The notes under the pieces were generated by a model, which was given only the letters and a program-made list of their open reading frames with translations, searched no databases and was not told the origin of the DNA. From assembly GCA_023362775.1 (NCBI GenBank), contig JALMGJ010000018.1, positions 21,123,105 through 21,187,104 on the forward strand: a stretch of DNA of 64,000 bases, read 5' to 3'. Below, piece after piece: positions 9,431 through 21,673 of the stretch. The stretch comes from Charina bottae (taxonomy: Eukaryota > Chordata > Lepidosauria > Squamata > Charinaidae). Position 1 is the stretch's first letter; the number at the start of each line of letters is the position of its first letter. A program made the position numbers and the translations under genes.

Positions 9431-12400
9431 AACTCCCAGAATTCCCCAACTGTCAGCCCTTCAAGGAAGATCAGACTAGGAAACAGAAGTCACACATCCT
9501 AATACTGCTTTTGTTATAAGGTTATAGTGACAGAATCTTGCAAGTCTGAATGCGCTTCCCTCCTCCCTCCCTCAATCTTCGCGAGAACTAGGGAGGGTCT
9601 TGTCCGAGATGCTTTCTCAGATTACAGTTCTGCCCCGGACTCACGTTTCTTTTATCTGACCGTTGTCTTGGTTGCAGCTGTTCCTCAAGGCTCTTCCTTC
9701 TTCCCATTACACCAACCAGCATGGCCATCATGGAGTCTTCTGGGCGTCAAAGTCTGCCCAGATAGCTTGAGCAGCTATGGTTCCGTCTGGTAGTTGATGG
9801 CCAACTTTGCTGGAATTCCGTTGATACAAGCGTTGCATGATTCTGTAAAATGGCCTGGAGAAATGAACATGAAAACTATAGTTCTAAGTCTAGGATATGG
9901 CTGGCGGGACTTGCTTTTTTAAAACCTTTCCTGCCACGGGGGATGGAGAGATGGGAGAACTCGTGCTTATGAGCTCAGCTTAATTTGTACTCTCGACAAG
10001 CTCTGTTTAGACTAAGCTCCCACAACGAGCAAGTTCAGCCAGGGTGCATGAATTAGGAGAGATTGAACTGTGCTTGCCATCACCAGGAAGATCTGGTGAC
10101 TTCTTGTAGGGCAGACAAGGTGCCTGAGGTGTCTACAGCCCACCTGTATGGGGAGCACGTTTGCTGTGCAACGCATCAAGGAAAAAGATAAGCAGGCTTT
10201 TAGGTCTGGCTGAGGGAACCCTTTCTAGCTCATCCCAGCAGCCCAAAATGTGTTTTATTTACTTCATTTCTATCCCAAGTTTCCATAGGGCTCTGGGTCA
10301 GCAGTTAGTCCCAAGCTACGCTGAGAAAAGGAAGACCTTGACAGCATAAGGCAAAGTTGGGGTCTCTCTCATGATCAATCCTTCCTTTTTCTTTTGCTCA
10401 GGAGAAAGTGGTGGTGGGGTTTTTTTTTGCTGCTGCTACCCTAACCCTCCTCCTTTTGAGTCTGTGCAACTTTAAACTTGAAGCTCCCTCAGTTGTCTTG
10501 GGAAGACGTTGGGCACCAGGAGTGGCCGAAAGAGAAAGCTGATAATTTGGTCCCTGAAAATTGCTTGCCCAACTCCTGTTGTGTGGCCATAAAAGGTACC
10601 AAGAAGCAAGAATTGAGGAGCAAAATGTTTTTACAAGGCAGAATAACTCTCATAGGTTAGATTAAAGGGAGGAACGGTACTTCAGCATATACTTGGCTGA
10701 AGTCTCAACACGGTTTTGTAATTAAATGAAAAACCAAGGTGGCTGTATACCTCGGCTTCGGTGGTCACCCCCGTTGGCCTGAAAGAAATAAAGAAACCTT
10801 GCTTGGATGCTGCTTCGAAGGAGAGGTTTACCAGGAGCAGCGGAGAGAAATACAGCTTCAAGGTAATGCAAATTTGGTTTTCGTTGCTGCATCCCGTGTG
10901 CATCCAGATGATGTATTTTCCTGTTTTATTGGTCTTTGTTGCAATAAATAAACCCAGGAGGTCAAATATATTCAGGGCCTATAAATATGGATTGGACTGA
11001 AGAAAGATGCTGTCCAAGTACGCTGTCCTTGTGGAGAAATTGATGAGGACCACATTTTCTGGAGCTGATTTCATGTTGTCACAGGTATAGGCTATGCTAA
11101 GGAATAGGGTCTGACAAGCGGGGGCCAGGGGAGGAATTGAAGGGAACCATGCCAAGTCTAGGCACTTGACTCACCAGGATTCCTTTGGCTGAACAAGTTG
11201 TGATCTGCAAACCGGAATCCTTTGTTTGAGATGACTGGTCCCTTGTGACACATTGAAGAAATTGGATTGGACTTTGTCGAAGAGAAGACATTTGCCTGGA
11301 AGACTGATCTGGTAGAGTCGTATTGAGGATATGTTGTGGGTGGTTCCACAGAGTGGTTGGCATGGAAGAAGAGCTTGCAGATGCCCAGCATGGCGGTCAT
11401 GGTAGGCATGACCAATTACAAAAGGTCCCTTCACCAGAAAGCAAACTGGGTGAGATGCTGTCTACCATTTCAGCTGCCTTTGTATATATTTTTTCTGTGA
11501 GTAGGCACTTTTCCAAACAAAGGCACCCTGCCATTTTTATTTTCTGATAATGCCCTGAGGGCATATGTGAGGGGAAATCATGAGGACCGAGAGAGGCTAC
11601 TGCTGTGCTTTGTAGCAAGACAGCTTTCTGTTCATACTTTTAATTAAAATCTAGAACCTTGTGGGACATCTCTTTTCATTCTAATATAGCCTTCCCTTGG
11701 TCAGAGGACCAGGCTGGGGCAAACTATTAGCAGGAGCTATGTGCTTCCAAGCTGTGGCCGAGAAAATTAAAATCAGATGGAGTAGGGCACGCTGTCCATG
11801 ATACCATAGTGCCACCATGTCCTGAACAGGTGAGAAGAGTCATGCTGGTTGCCCAACCTTTGTCATCCCTGCAGTTGTCAGCCAGATGTCTCTGGGATGA
11901 AGACCACCCATGGAGAGGCCAAGGACCACCTCTTGCCATTGCTGCGCAGCATCTATTAATTCTGTGTCATGCTGCTTCTAAATTTGGCTCTGGCAAACTT
12001 GTGGAGGGACTTTTCCATAAAATTGTTTAATTCTCTTTTAACACTGTCTCAGCCAATGGCTTTCTTAAGTCATGGGGTGGTGAATTCTATAAATTAAATA
12101 AATGGTTGATAAATAAATTTGCTCCGTGCATAAATAAATCCCTGCCAGATTTAGGCTCGTAGCTAGGAATTTGTAATGGCATGCATATATCTGTTTACAG
12201 ATTAAGGCAAACCAATCATTTATTTTGGGTGTGCGTGTGTGTGAATATATGCTGGGGGAAGGGACTGTCTATGAAGAGACAGCTCCAGAAATGCCATCGG
12301 TGTGTAACAGCTTTTTGTGGCTTCAGCGTCGGCTCATTTTTTTCCAGAAGCAATTAATGAATTAACCAATTAATCATGTCAATTAATTGGTGCTTTCAGC

Positions 12401-12809
12401 TCTGATCCAGATGCCTGTTTGTTTGAGGGCATGGGCTGAGGCACAAAAAATCCATTCTCAGAAGTGTGGGTGGAAATGGATGGTTTTCACATTGGCTGTG
12501 TAATTAGTGTTGAGAGTGTATCAGTGGGGTGCGTTCCTCTCCCCACCACACAGCAGCAAGAACTGTGGTGACATTGCTTGGACGACCAGCCTCTGGCCAG
12601 ACCTTGTCCGCACTTGTCTTCTGCCCATTTGTTGGTCCAAGGCTGCCGAAAGACCAACTGAAGACAATTTTAACACAGACTGAGTTCACACCTCACATTC
12701 ATCTCCCGTGTGGTTTCCTTGCTTGTGGCTGTGGGTGCTGTGGGAACCCCACTGTGGTGAATCAGTGAACTAAGTTGAAATAAACCATCATGCCTTAGGT
12801 ATCAGAATG
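9431..12809. other. Intronic DNA; possible old LINE scrap at about 11000-11070 and a TAAT-rich cluster
   Basis: Mostly unassigned. Around 11004-11070 one frame reads KKDAVQVRCPCGEIDEDHIFW, reminiscent of cysteine-containing retrotransposon C-termini, but too short to assign. Positions 12351-12390 carry CAATTAATGAATTAACC and a near-palindrome CCAATTAATC...CAATTAATTGG, a dense group of homeodomain-type TAATTA cores. Confidence 0.3.
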
Positions 12810-12952
12810 CTCTATAGTAGTGTTTCTCAACCTTGGCAGCTTGAAGATGTGTGGACTTCAACTCCCAGGATTCCCCAGCCAGGCTGGGGAATCCTGCGAG
12901 TTGAAGTCCACACATCTTCAAGCTGCCAAGGTTGAGAAACACTTCTCTATGC
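12810..12952. mobile_element. Palindromic hAT-like MITE
   Basis: The element 12818-12944 is a near-perfect inverted repeat: TAGTGTTTCTCAACCTTGG opens and CCAAGGTTGAGAAACACTT closes. The arms contain GTGTGGACTTCAACTCCCAG. The 8-bp duplications CTCTATAG and CTCTATGC match at 6 of 8 bases. It is a member of the most numerous element family in the window. Confidence 0.9.
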
Positions 12953-13454
12953 AGTCCAACTTCTGTTAGGCTCTCAGAGCAGAGAGATACTGTACAGATG
13001 TTGCATTATGTCTTGCCCCCATGTACAGTTTTACTTGACTTCCACCCTCCTCTTGGAGGGGATTTCTCTGTGGTAACGCAGCGTATACCAGGTGTGATGT
13101 TTTCAGTTCCATTGATCACCAGGAAGGTGCCACGTGAACAGCTTCATCCTCTTTGGGATTCGTCAGATGTAGGTAGCCAGATGTTAGAGGGGTTGAGCCC
13201 CATCAAATAATATCTGGATACCCACCTCTGATGGATCCCAAAGAGGATGAAACCAGCTACATGGTGCCTAGTCATACCCTAGTGTGATATGTGATGCGGG
13301 ATACAGCCTAAATTTAATTCATGGGCTGCCCTGTCAAAAGACCTATATTAGTGTGTGGGTGTGTTTGGCCAGCTGTTGAGGCTAAAGAACTGGAAGAACC
13401 CTTGTTTGGGTAGACCAGTTCCCATGCCTTTTTCCATTCTTAGCCCGAGCAGTT
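12953..13454. other. No recognised feature
   Basis: Intronic sequence. CATCCTCTTTGGGAT at 13146 recurs in inverted form (ATCCCAAAGAGGATG) at 13235, a local inverted repeat of 15 bases, not assigned to a family. Confidence 0.35.
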
Positions 13455-13584
13455 GCTTATAGCAGCGTTTCTCAACCTTGGCAGCTTTAAGATGGGTGGA
13501 CTTCAGTTCCCAGAATTCCCCCAGCCAGGGAGTTGAAGTCCACCCATCTTAAAGTGGCCAAGGTTGAGAAACACTGGCTTATAG
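13455..13584. mobile_element. Palindromic hAT-like MITE with perfect target duplication
   Basis: The element 13463-13576, CAGCGTTTCTCAACCTTGG to CCAAGGTTGAGAAACACTG, is flanked by identical 8-mers GCTTATAG at 13455-13462 and 13577-13584. The centre of the hairpin has lost some bases (CCCCCAGCCAGGGAG). Confidence 0.93.
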
Positions 13585-14846
13585 ATTCACGTTCTATGTG
13601 AACTCCTGATCTAGTGGCCTTGGAAGGTCTCTCGAGAGGGACACCTCAGCTGCTCTTCATCTAGCTCCAAAGCTGTTGGGTTGGTCTGATGAGCTTTAAA
13701 TCCTTTGCCTTGTAGCCCCCTCTCCAGGGGCATATTTGGGGCTTCCATGCCCTGAGCTGGTGTCTGTCACAACGTCATCAGTACACGGAGTTATATTCTG
13801 GGTATTTGCTGCTGGAGAAGAAATTAAGGTAAAGCACGTGGGCTGCATGGAGGAATTCATCCATATTCACCAGCCTGGAAATAACTCTCTGAAGGAGTCT
13901 GTCCCCTTTTGTTTAATTATGGGATGCTTTGAAGTTTGAGACTGATGTAACCTTTCTACAATGGGGCTCCAAACTTTGGATAATAAATTAAACAACCCCC
14001 CACTTCTCTTTTTAGCATTCTGCCTGCCATAGGTTTTGTTGGTGATGGAGTGTTAGATTAGCACCTTCAGTCTGTAGCTCCCTTCAGTCTCTCTGGTGTC
14101 ATGAGCACTATTATGAAATCCCTTATAAATGGAACATTATAAATGAAGGGAGGAAGGTAGTTTAGCGCTGTGTGCTCCAAACAGACTACTGTGTGGTCTC
14201 CTGCCCCCTAATTAATACCCAGCCCCATAGGGGGTCTGACCTTCCTCTTCCCACTATTTGGGAAACGGTTGTCTGGCATGGATGCTCTGGGTTTGCCATA
14301 AAGAAATAAAAGGAATGGAAAGGCTGCCGTCTTGACCCCCAAAATCTGGCTGGCTGAAGATGGGGAAAAGTTGAGTTCGGGGGGCACAGGTGGGGAAGGG
14401 TCTCAGGCAGACCTTGTTGAGTCCTGGGCCAGCAGAGGTTAAGCCAATGTTTCCGTCCCCCCTCCCGACCTCCCAAGCTGCCAGCAATCACACAGGCCAA
14501 AAAATTGGCTGAAAGAATGATGATTTTTATAACCAAGTTGTTCCTTTAGCTTAAAACAACAACAACTAATGTATTTATGTAGGTCTTTAGTTACAACACT
14601 TTTACACCACTTCAGTCATAGTCTCTCAGCAGGTTATAAGTATTGCAATGAAGCAATAATAGTAAATTAAAACCAATGCCTGTTGCATGAACAGAACAGT
14701 TATGAAAATGGGGGGAGGGGAATTACCCAAACTGTCTCACAACTCTCCAGAAAACGCATTCAGTTTACACCCATTCCCTGAAGCTCCTGTCCAGTATTTT
14801 ATTTGCCCTCCTGAGTATTAACAGGGAGGGAATTATTCATGAGGGC
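13585..14846. other. No recognised feature
   Basis: Unique-looking intronic sequence without a supportable exon or repeat. Confidence 0.35.
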
Positions 14847-15506
14847 CAGTTTGGTCTAGTGGTTAAGGTGCTGGGCTAGAAACCTTCGCTAGGAAGGAGC
14901 CAATGGCAAACCAGGAGAGTTCTAGTCCCGCTTTAGGCACGAAAGCCGGCTGGGTGACCTTGGGCCAGTCCCCCCCTCTCAGCCCTAGGAAGCAGCCAAT
15001 GGCAAACCAGGAGACTGTGAGTTCTAGTCCCGCCTTAGGCATGAAAGCCGGCTGGGTGACCTTGGGCCAGTCCCTCCCTCTCAGCCCTAGGAAGCAGCCA
15101 ATGGCAAACCAGGAGACTGTGAGTTCTAGTCCCGCCTTAGGCATGAAAGCCGGCTGGGTGACCTTGGGCCAGTCCCTCCCTCTCAGCCCTAGAAAGCAGC
15201 CAATGGCAAACCAGGAGACTGAGAGTTCTAGTCCCGCCTTAGGCACGAAAGCCGGCTGGGTGACCTTGGGCCAGTCCCTCTCTCTCAGCCCTAGGAAGCA
15301 GCCAATGGCAAACCAGGAGACTGAGAGTTCTAGTCCCGCCTTAGGCACGAAAGCCGGCTGGGTGACCTTGGGCCAGTCACTGACTCTCAGCCCAACTCAC
15401 CTCACAGGGTGGTTGTTGTGGGGAAAATAGGAAGAGGAAGGAGTATTAGGTATGTTCGCTGCCTTGAGTTATTTATAAAAATGATAAAGGCGGGATAAAA
15501 ATAAAT
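14847..15506 (+). mobile_element. tRNA-headed CORE-SINE-like element with internal 102-bp tandem expansion
   Basis: Box A-like TGGTCTAGTGGTTAAGG lies near 14852 and box B-like GAGTTCTAGTCCCGCC occurs repeatedly. The CORE-like TGACCTTGGGCCAGTC is followed by an L2-type 3' end (CCTTGAGTTATTTATAAAAA) with an AAAT tail. A unit starting CTAGGAAG(G/C)AGCC begins at 14889, 14985, 15087, 15189 and 15291, giving periods of 96, 102, 102 and 102. Because 102 is 34 codons, long frames stay open on both strands (14863-15348 and 14903-15430); they are not genes. Confidence 0.85.
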
Positions 15507-16014
15507 AAATATTCTGACTTCTTAAATTAGTCCTCTCTTGTTAAGCCTCAAGTAGTCTTAATGTGCCCCATTTGGGAGGAGGAAGCCACCAACCTCCCCC
15601 CCAAGGGGCCAAAAGCTCCAGGGCCCCCCGTTGCAACCTTGAGACAACGGGCTCAGCATGACCCCCCCGCCAAAACAGCTGCCCCCCCCCCAGCACGGAG
15701 GAGACCAACAGGACTTCCTGGTGCAAGAACAAGTTGGCCACTTTGCCTGGAATATGTTTTTAAGGAGGTGGTTGGGGTCCCCACTTCTGAGCGATGCAGC
15801 CCTTCTATTGAAGATGTTCCTCTGCACAGTGATTGAATGGTACAGGAAATAAAAGTATATGAGGCGTCAAGCCATCGACAGCCACATATTATACTTCAGA
15901 GGAAAATGGTGCATTTTTCTTTCTGGTTGCAGCTCAGCTGCCTTGCCAGGGGTGTGAGAAAACGGTTCCGTTTTTAATTGTTGTTTCGGAGGACCTTGGG
16001 AGGTGATGCCTACT
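15507..16014. other. No recognised feature
   Basis: Contains C-rich runs (15594-15605, 15661-15690) but no assignable repeat or exon. Confidence 0.35.
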
Positions 16015-16139
16015 CCCTAAAGCAGCAGCTTCAAGCTGGGTGGACTTCAACTCCCAGAATTCCTTGCTGGCTGGGGAATCCTGGGAGTTGAAGTCCACCC
16101 AGCTCGAAGCTGCCAAGGTTGAGAAACACTGCCCTAAAT
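16015..16139. mobile_element. Palindromic hAT-like MITE, left terminus deleted
   Basis: The element 16023-16131. The left end reads CAGCAGCTTCAAG, so the TGTTTCTCAACCTTGG part of the TIR was lost, while the right end CCAAGGTTGAGAAACACTG is intact. The duplications CCCTAAAG and CCCTAAAT match at 7 of 8. Confidence 0.88.
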
Positions 16140-18479
16140 TTTAGCTGATTTTCTCTGCCAAGTGTTTGGCCTGGAAGCCTAGGAGAGGTTTGGTTTCCCC
16201 GAGTATTTTAGAGAGTCCATCCTGTATAGTTTTCACCACAACAAGCCTCCAGTTGTGAATTTTTAATTCTGCCAGGTCGTTTTCAGTAAATGGGACTTCA
16301 GGCTCAATTAGAGCTGCCAGCAGGAATTTTTGGCTACCTGCTACAGAGCGTTGCTCTGGTGGTGCTTGTAGGAATTGACCAAATCCGTAGGAAAGACAAG
16401 AGCTGTGGAAACTGGTGGCTTTACCCCCTCGCACCAGCCAGTCTGTGGCATTTCACAGGAGAAGGCGGGGACGTAAGAGAGGCAGGGGACGTAACAGAGA
16501 TGAAACCGTCTGTCCTTTCTGACCAATCTGTAAAGTTATATTCTTACACTGGTAGGGTTTTTGGGTGGCAAGGAAAGGGGTGTGTTACACAGACATACCC
16601 ATGCAGACTCCCCATCCCTTTCCCCCCTCCTTTTGGGGAAAAAAAATCTTCTGTGGGAACTGAGAAATGACTGAGAAGTGGATTGCAATTTGCCTCTTCA
16701 CAGAGTTTGGGGAATTGTTCCCCAAACAAATTTCAGGGGAATTTCTGAAGAAAGAGGATGTGCTGAAAAGACATATATATGTAAAGGGGCTTCTGGTTTG
16801 CTTCCCAACATTAGAAAGTAACCCAGCCGATTCGAGAAAAGAGAACAATGGGGGGATCCTCTCCAACCCCATTTGCTGATTTGAATTGATGAGGAAAATC
16901 AAGTCAGGTCAAATCGATCCAAGTTAATGCAGTTGGTTTTCTAAATCTATTTGGGGAAAAAGGAGGCGTTGCACAAAGCCCTTTCAAAATAGTTGGATCA
17001 ATTCAGAGGCGTTCAATTTCACAGTTCAATTTGTATCTGATTCTGAGATTCTATTAACTGGTGTTTGAATCGAATCTCCAGGATGAATCTTTGCACAGGC
17101 CTAACGATAATGGTCCCCAATAAAACTTGTCTGTTGACTTAATGACTCAGCTGGAGGTGGGTTTAAGAGCTCATGAGAAGTTTTGGTGATCTTGGAAAGA
17201 TTCAAAAGAATGCCTCAAGAAAAAGATCTCAAAGACAAATCCAGAAACGGAGAGCAGAAAATAGCTTGGTATTGTTAGCCTACCTCAGGAAAGGCAGACA
17301 GACCCTTCACACAAGACTCATGATCTTTTCTGGCCTTTGGTCTCTTTCCCGCCCGCCCAAACAATATTACTTATGAACACTTTGAAACAGTTCCCCAGTT
17401 TCAGGACTAGAACACGCTGCTTGGCTTCTGGAGTGGAGTTTGTCGATTGGAGATGGAATAATCTGGCCGAGTTGCTCTAATTTCAGTTTTGGAATGATTA
17501 TTTGTTTCCATCAATTTTAATTAGTCCTTTGAAGAACAGATGTTAGACCTGGAAGAGCATGAAAGCATTTATTCTCATTTCAGAAGTGAGGGGTCATGCG
17601 CCTATGTGCACCAGGACATTGATGTCTGTCGACACACCCTTTAAACCATGTGATGTCCCTGATTCTGGTTACCCCCATTTTAAAGGTGCATTTAGATGGC
17701 CACATCAGAGACTTCCTGTGCATAAGTGGTAGGGCGGGCATCCTTCTGTTTAGAAATCTGCAGAGATGGTGGCAAAGGAGGGATGGTGGGTGGTGGAACC
17801 GCTGGGCCTTTGGAGAGATGTCTCCTGGCCTCGGAAATAGAGGGCTTGTCTTTGGCTCACATTCTCTTTCTACTGATCCTTGTTTCATTGGTGGTTCCTG
17901 GAGGTTCCAGTTTACAGTAAAAAGTTCTTTGTGGAGCCGGAATAGATCAATAGTGATCATGAGCCACTTACTGGAGCTCCAAGTTGATGCCCTTTAAGTT
18001 CTGTGGAAAGCTAATTGCTTCACCCAGCAGTGCTGCGTTCGGGAGCCTGCCTGCATTTGCAGGAGGCCACTGCTGTGGTCAGAAGACTCTTCGCACAGAC
18101 TGCAGGCATCTTCTGCCGGGCTGCCAATCATCTCCACCAATAATTACTTTACTTCCACGTGGTGGAGACCCAGGCATGCATTCTCGACATTGAAGCATTT
18201 TCAAGCCTGGCCGGGCGTTTTCGAGCAGGCCTCTAACGTGCTGCTTCTCGGGGGTTGGGAACACACGCCATTGCTTGTGGCTGTAACTCGGGGGCTGAGT
18301 CCTGTACGTACAGACGGCCTCTGATCAAAGTGGATCTTAAAGAGCAGGACTGGACGCAGCTTCACCTGAATCCCTGAAGGGCCGGCCAGAGAACGTGCCT
18401 TGGAGCTGGGGGCCAATTGGCTGGTTGGATTTGCATCCGGCTTTCATGCAGGAACTCCAGGTGGCATCCATAACCCTAA
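16140..18479. other. No recognised feature
   Basis: Intronic DNA without an identifiable exon, RNA gene or repeat. Open frames here lack recognisable domains and do not sit between splice signals I can support. Confidence 0.35.
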
Positions 18480-18635
18480 CCCCCTCCTCCTACTTTTCCC
18501 CACCAGCACCACAACCCTGTGAGGTGGGTGAGGCCAAGAGGCATCCAGGGAGGCTCAGTGATGGGGGGTGAGTAGAACCAGCTCCCCCCCTTCCTAGTCC
18601 AGCACCTTGACCACCGCCCGGCTCCCCATCGGTTG
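18480..18635 (-). mobile_element. Degenerate CORE-SINE-like copy
   Basis: On the + strand CTCCTCCTACTTTTCCCCACC, ACAACCCTGTGAGGTGGGTGAGG and TCCTAGTCCAGCACCTTGACCAC match, in order, the reverse complement of the SINE at 14847-15506. The middle is diverged and the tandem 102-bp units are absent. Confidence 0.6.
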
Positions 18636-21555
18636 CTGGTTCTCTTGAAGGAAGTCGGCCTGCTTTGGGATAAGGGATCACCTGGCCTCTTCTGATCTAA
18701 ATCCCATCTGGACAGAGAGGGTGTCAGGGCGGGGTCCACTTTCATATGGTAGCTTTCTACTTTCGGGGATTAGGAGTAGGTCTCTCCTGTGAGGCTACCG
18801 CCTCTGCCTGCATGTGCTGTCTGGATGGGGTAACTTAGACCAAAGTTTCCTGCTTTTGCTGGGGGGCCCACGGCTTCAGGGTTGGCTCCATGTGGACTTT
18901 TCCCTTCCCTCCTTTTCTTCCTAAACGGAGCATTCAGGAAGAAATGCAGGAAGAAATACGCTTAAACAGGGCGAGACTGACAGCTGCAGAGGTGCGCTGG
19001 TATTAATTAACTTATCCTGCCAAGAGCATCTATTGATTTGTTTGTACAGAGCGGTGATGAGCCCTGATTAGGATTCCGAGGAGGGAGCCCACCCCCCGGC
19101 CCATCAGGAGGAGCCAGTGGCATGGCTTCCCTCCTTGGAAGGGAAGCACGCATTTTGTCAGCTGATGGATTCCTTGTTTGTACATCGCTGACAGCACAGC
19201 GCCGTGGAGTGTTTATTTGTCAGCCTTTTTTAATTTGCCCCCCCCCCCTTCCTGGTAGAACAATGAGCAGTGAGTTGTTTTTAATTTTCCACCCACACTC
19301 CTCCTCGGTGTTTGCTCCCATTCCAGCTGGCGTGGAAAGAGACCTGCACTTTCCTAATAGGAAAGCAGCGTTCCTGGGGCAAAGCTGCTCAGATGGAGAT
19401 TCGGACCACAGACAGGACCGGATGTGGATTTAGCTTTCTGCAACCTCAGCTTTTGCCTGGGCTGCCGCACAGAACCCCCATGGGCAGGAGCAGTCTGTCG
19501 CTGAGTTCTAAATGCTGGGGAGAAGCGGGAACTTTCTTCAAACCCTCTCAGAGAGGTCCCAAGGGGATCTTGGGCAGGGCAAAATTGTCACCCTGGTCAC
19601 CTTCCTTTCTTGTTCTGCAGGCCTCGATAAGTGTGACCTCTTCTGAGCTAGAAAAAGATCTTCTCTTTTGCGTTGAAGATCTGAGCTGAAATCGGGCAGG
19701 GGTCTCTAGATAAGGCCCTCTACCCTTTCACGTTGAAGTTCAAATCCCATCTGTAGTTGCCAGGTGGAATCTCCACGTCAAGAGGAAGTGTGGCACTCAG
19801 TAGAAAATGCCAGGGAAACTTGGAGGAAATTCCCGTCAGCAGGAGGTTCTTCATGTTCCTGCAGACGTGGGCATGCTCTGATGGTTTGGGCCGGCCATTG
19901 AGATGGTGTAAAAGTTCTGACTCTGGTGGTGGAACAGTGATGCCCTTTGTGGTCTCTTACAAGCATATGTGCTTAAATCAAAAACTCAGCTTGACCTGGG
20001 ATGAAAAACTTCCTGTTGTGGACAGTTGATCTTCATGATGCATTGTTTAGGGAAGCTGTTAAGGTTTTCGTTACGGGCTGATGCACTCCCAGAAGACGTT
20101 TCAGTTCTGGGCGTAGAAGGCTGACTTTCAGTGACTGTATCTTATGAGAGCTTAATAACTTGAAACTTTTATCCCTACAATTTGGGGAGGGGGGGTTATA
20201 ATTGTTGACTCTGCACCTGTCTTTGCCCCTTTGTTGCTTTGTTGTGTTACATGATAGCTTGCTGTGGCTTGCGCTAGCAGTCGTGTTGTATGACACAGCC
20301 GTTGTGTCTTCTAGAAGAAACCACACATGGGAACAGTGCGTGCAGAGAATGAAGAAATGGGGGTTACAAAGCCCATGGTGCAGTGCAGCGGTAGACAAAG
20401 TATGTGAAAACAGTACAAATGAGAGCAACACAAAACGGCACAAAAACATCCCAGTTTGAGTCCTGTCAAGTGCAAGGTAGAGATTGACTGGATCCTGCAT
20501 GAACAACACAATGAACGCATGTTTTTGTGCATATTCTACTCCTACTTGGAGAGAAATTTAAGAGCAGACCTTTAGTGGTTTCTCTCTGCATCCAGAATTT
20601 CCACTCAGTTCTCTTAAGGTACCTGTAATTATGTTGTCTCCTCCTGCATTTCCTTTTAAATTATCCCTCTGCTTCAGCAAAGACCGGCAGCCGGTACTAA
20701 TAAAATAATGCTATCTGTTGTGACCTCAACTATTTCTGACAAAGCATTCATTTCCCCTCCCCCATCCTCCCCATCGGAGAGTGGGAGAAAAGCAACCTTG
20801 TGTCTCATCCCATGATGGACCTCTAGGAGAACCTCTTGAGATCTTCTCAGCTGAAGTCGAAGAGGGGGGCTTCCTGGGAAGGGGAAATTGGGCACAAGCC
20901 ATCCTCTCAGTTGCAGCTCAGGTAAATATGGAATCCCTAAATGGCTGCTATACAGTAAGAATGTTTTGTGGTTGAGCTGCTCTTACTGGGAGGTGACGCA
21001 TCGAAGTCATGCTCTGAGGAAGTTCTTGCATAAGCTTTTCCATGATGACGCTTGGGTTCAAGACTCCATTGTGTCCAAGAGCGTCTCTTGCCTAGAGTCC
21101 GGTGTCCTTTTCTTGGACACGTCCCAGCTTCCACCCTTTACTGTGCAATGGCATATGTAGCATTTTGAATCTGCAATGTAATTGGTGTTCTGTCATCGGC
21201 AGGAGCTGCAATTTGTCATGGGTTGGTTGACAGAGGTGAACTTTAACCGGAGTAAAGGGAATGCTTGTTTTACAAACTTAGGAATGTAGGAAGAGGCCAC
21301 ATAATGCTCAGATGATACAGATCATATTTGCGGTGCAAGTTCTACACATTTGTTGCACACCTGTGGGGTGGAAGACGGTCAGAGCCCATGTTTGTATGTT
21401 CAGTCTAATGCGGAGACGAGACGAGGAAAAGGCTATTGTGCTTTGAAGGCTACGGCCACAAATGTCACTCGAATGTTGACTTACAGGATGATGCCCTCCG
21501 ATTGGCTGCACTTGCAGTTTTACTTGTGCGGTAGCCCGTCGGAAGCATTGAACAA
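18636..21555. other. No recognised feature
   Basis: Mostly unique-looking intronic DNA. Positions 18985-19080 (GGTATTAATTAACTTATCC and following) are repeat-free and might be a conserved element, but this cannot be judged from one sequence. Confidence 0.3.
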
Positions 21556-21673
21556 AGAAAAATTTGAATTGTAATGCTGGAGAAAGTTGTTGAGAATACC
21601 TTGGACTGCAAGAAGAACAAGTAATTCGATGCTAGATGGAGTACAAACATATTGCTCAGTGGAAGGACCAATA

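Noticed and set aside
11004..11070. Cys-containing frame KKDAVQVRCPCGEIDEDHIFW
   Set aside because: Suggestive of a LINE C-terminus but too short, with no flanking matching frame; left as a note in a region entry.
14863..15430. Long open frames on both strands (161 and 175 codons) with internal protein repeats
   Set aside because: They run through tandem SINE units of 102 bp, a multiple of three, so any frame without a stop in one unit stays open. No recognisable domain, and both strands are open together.
20075..20130. Third GAAACGTC (minus strand) considered as a hammerhead core
   Set aside because: On the minus strand CCCAGAA-CT-GAAACGTC-TTCTGGG forms a simple hairpin, but no CUGANGA with a stem II lies at the required place.
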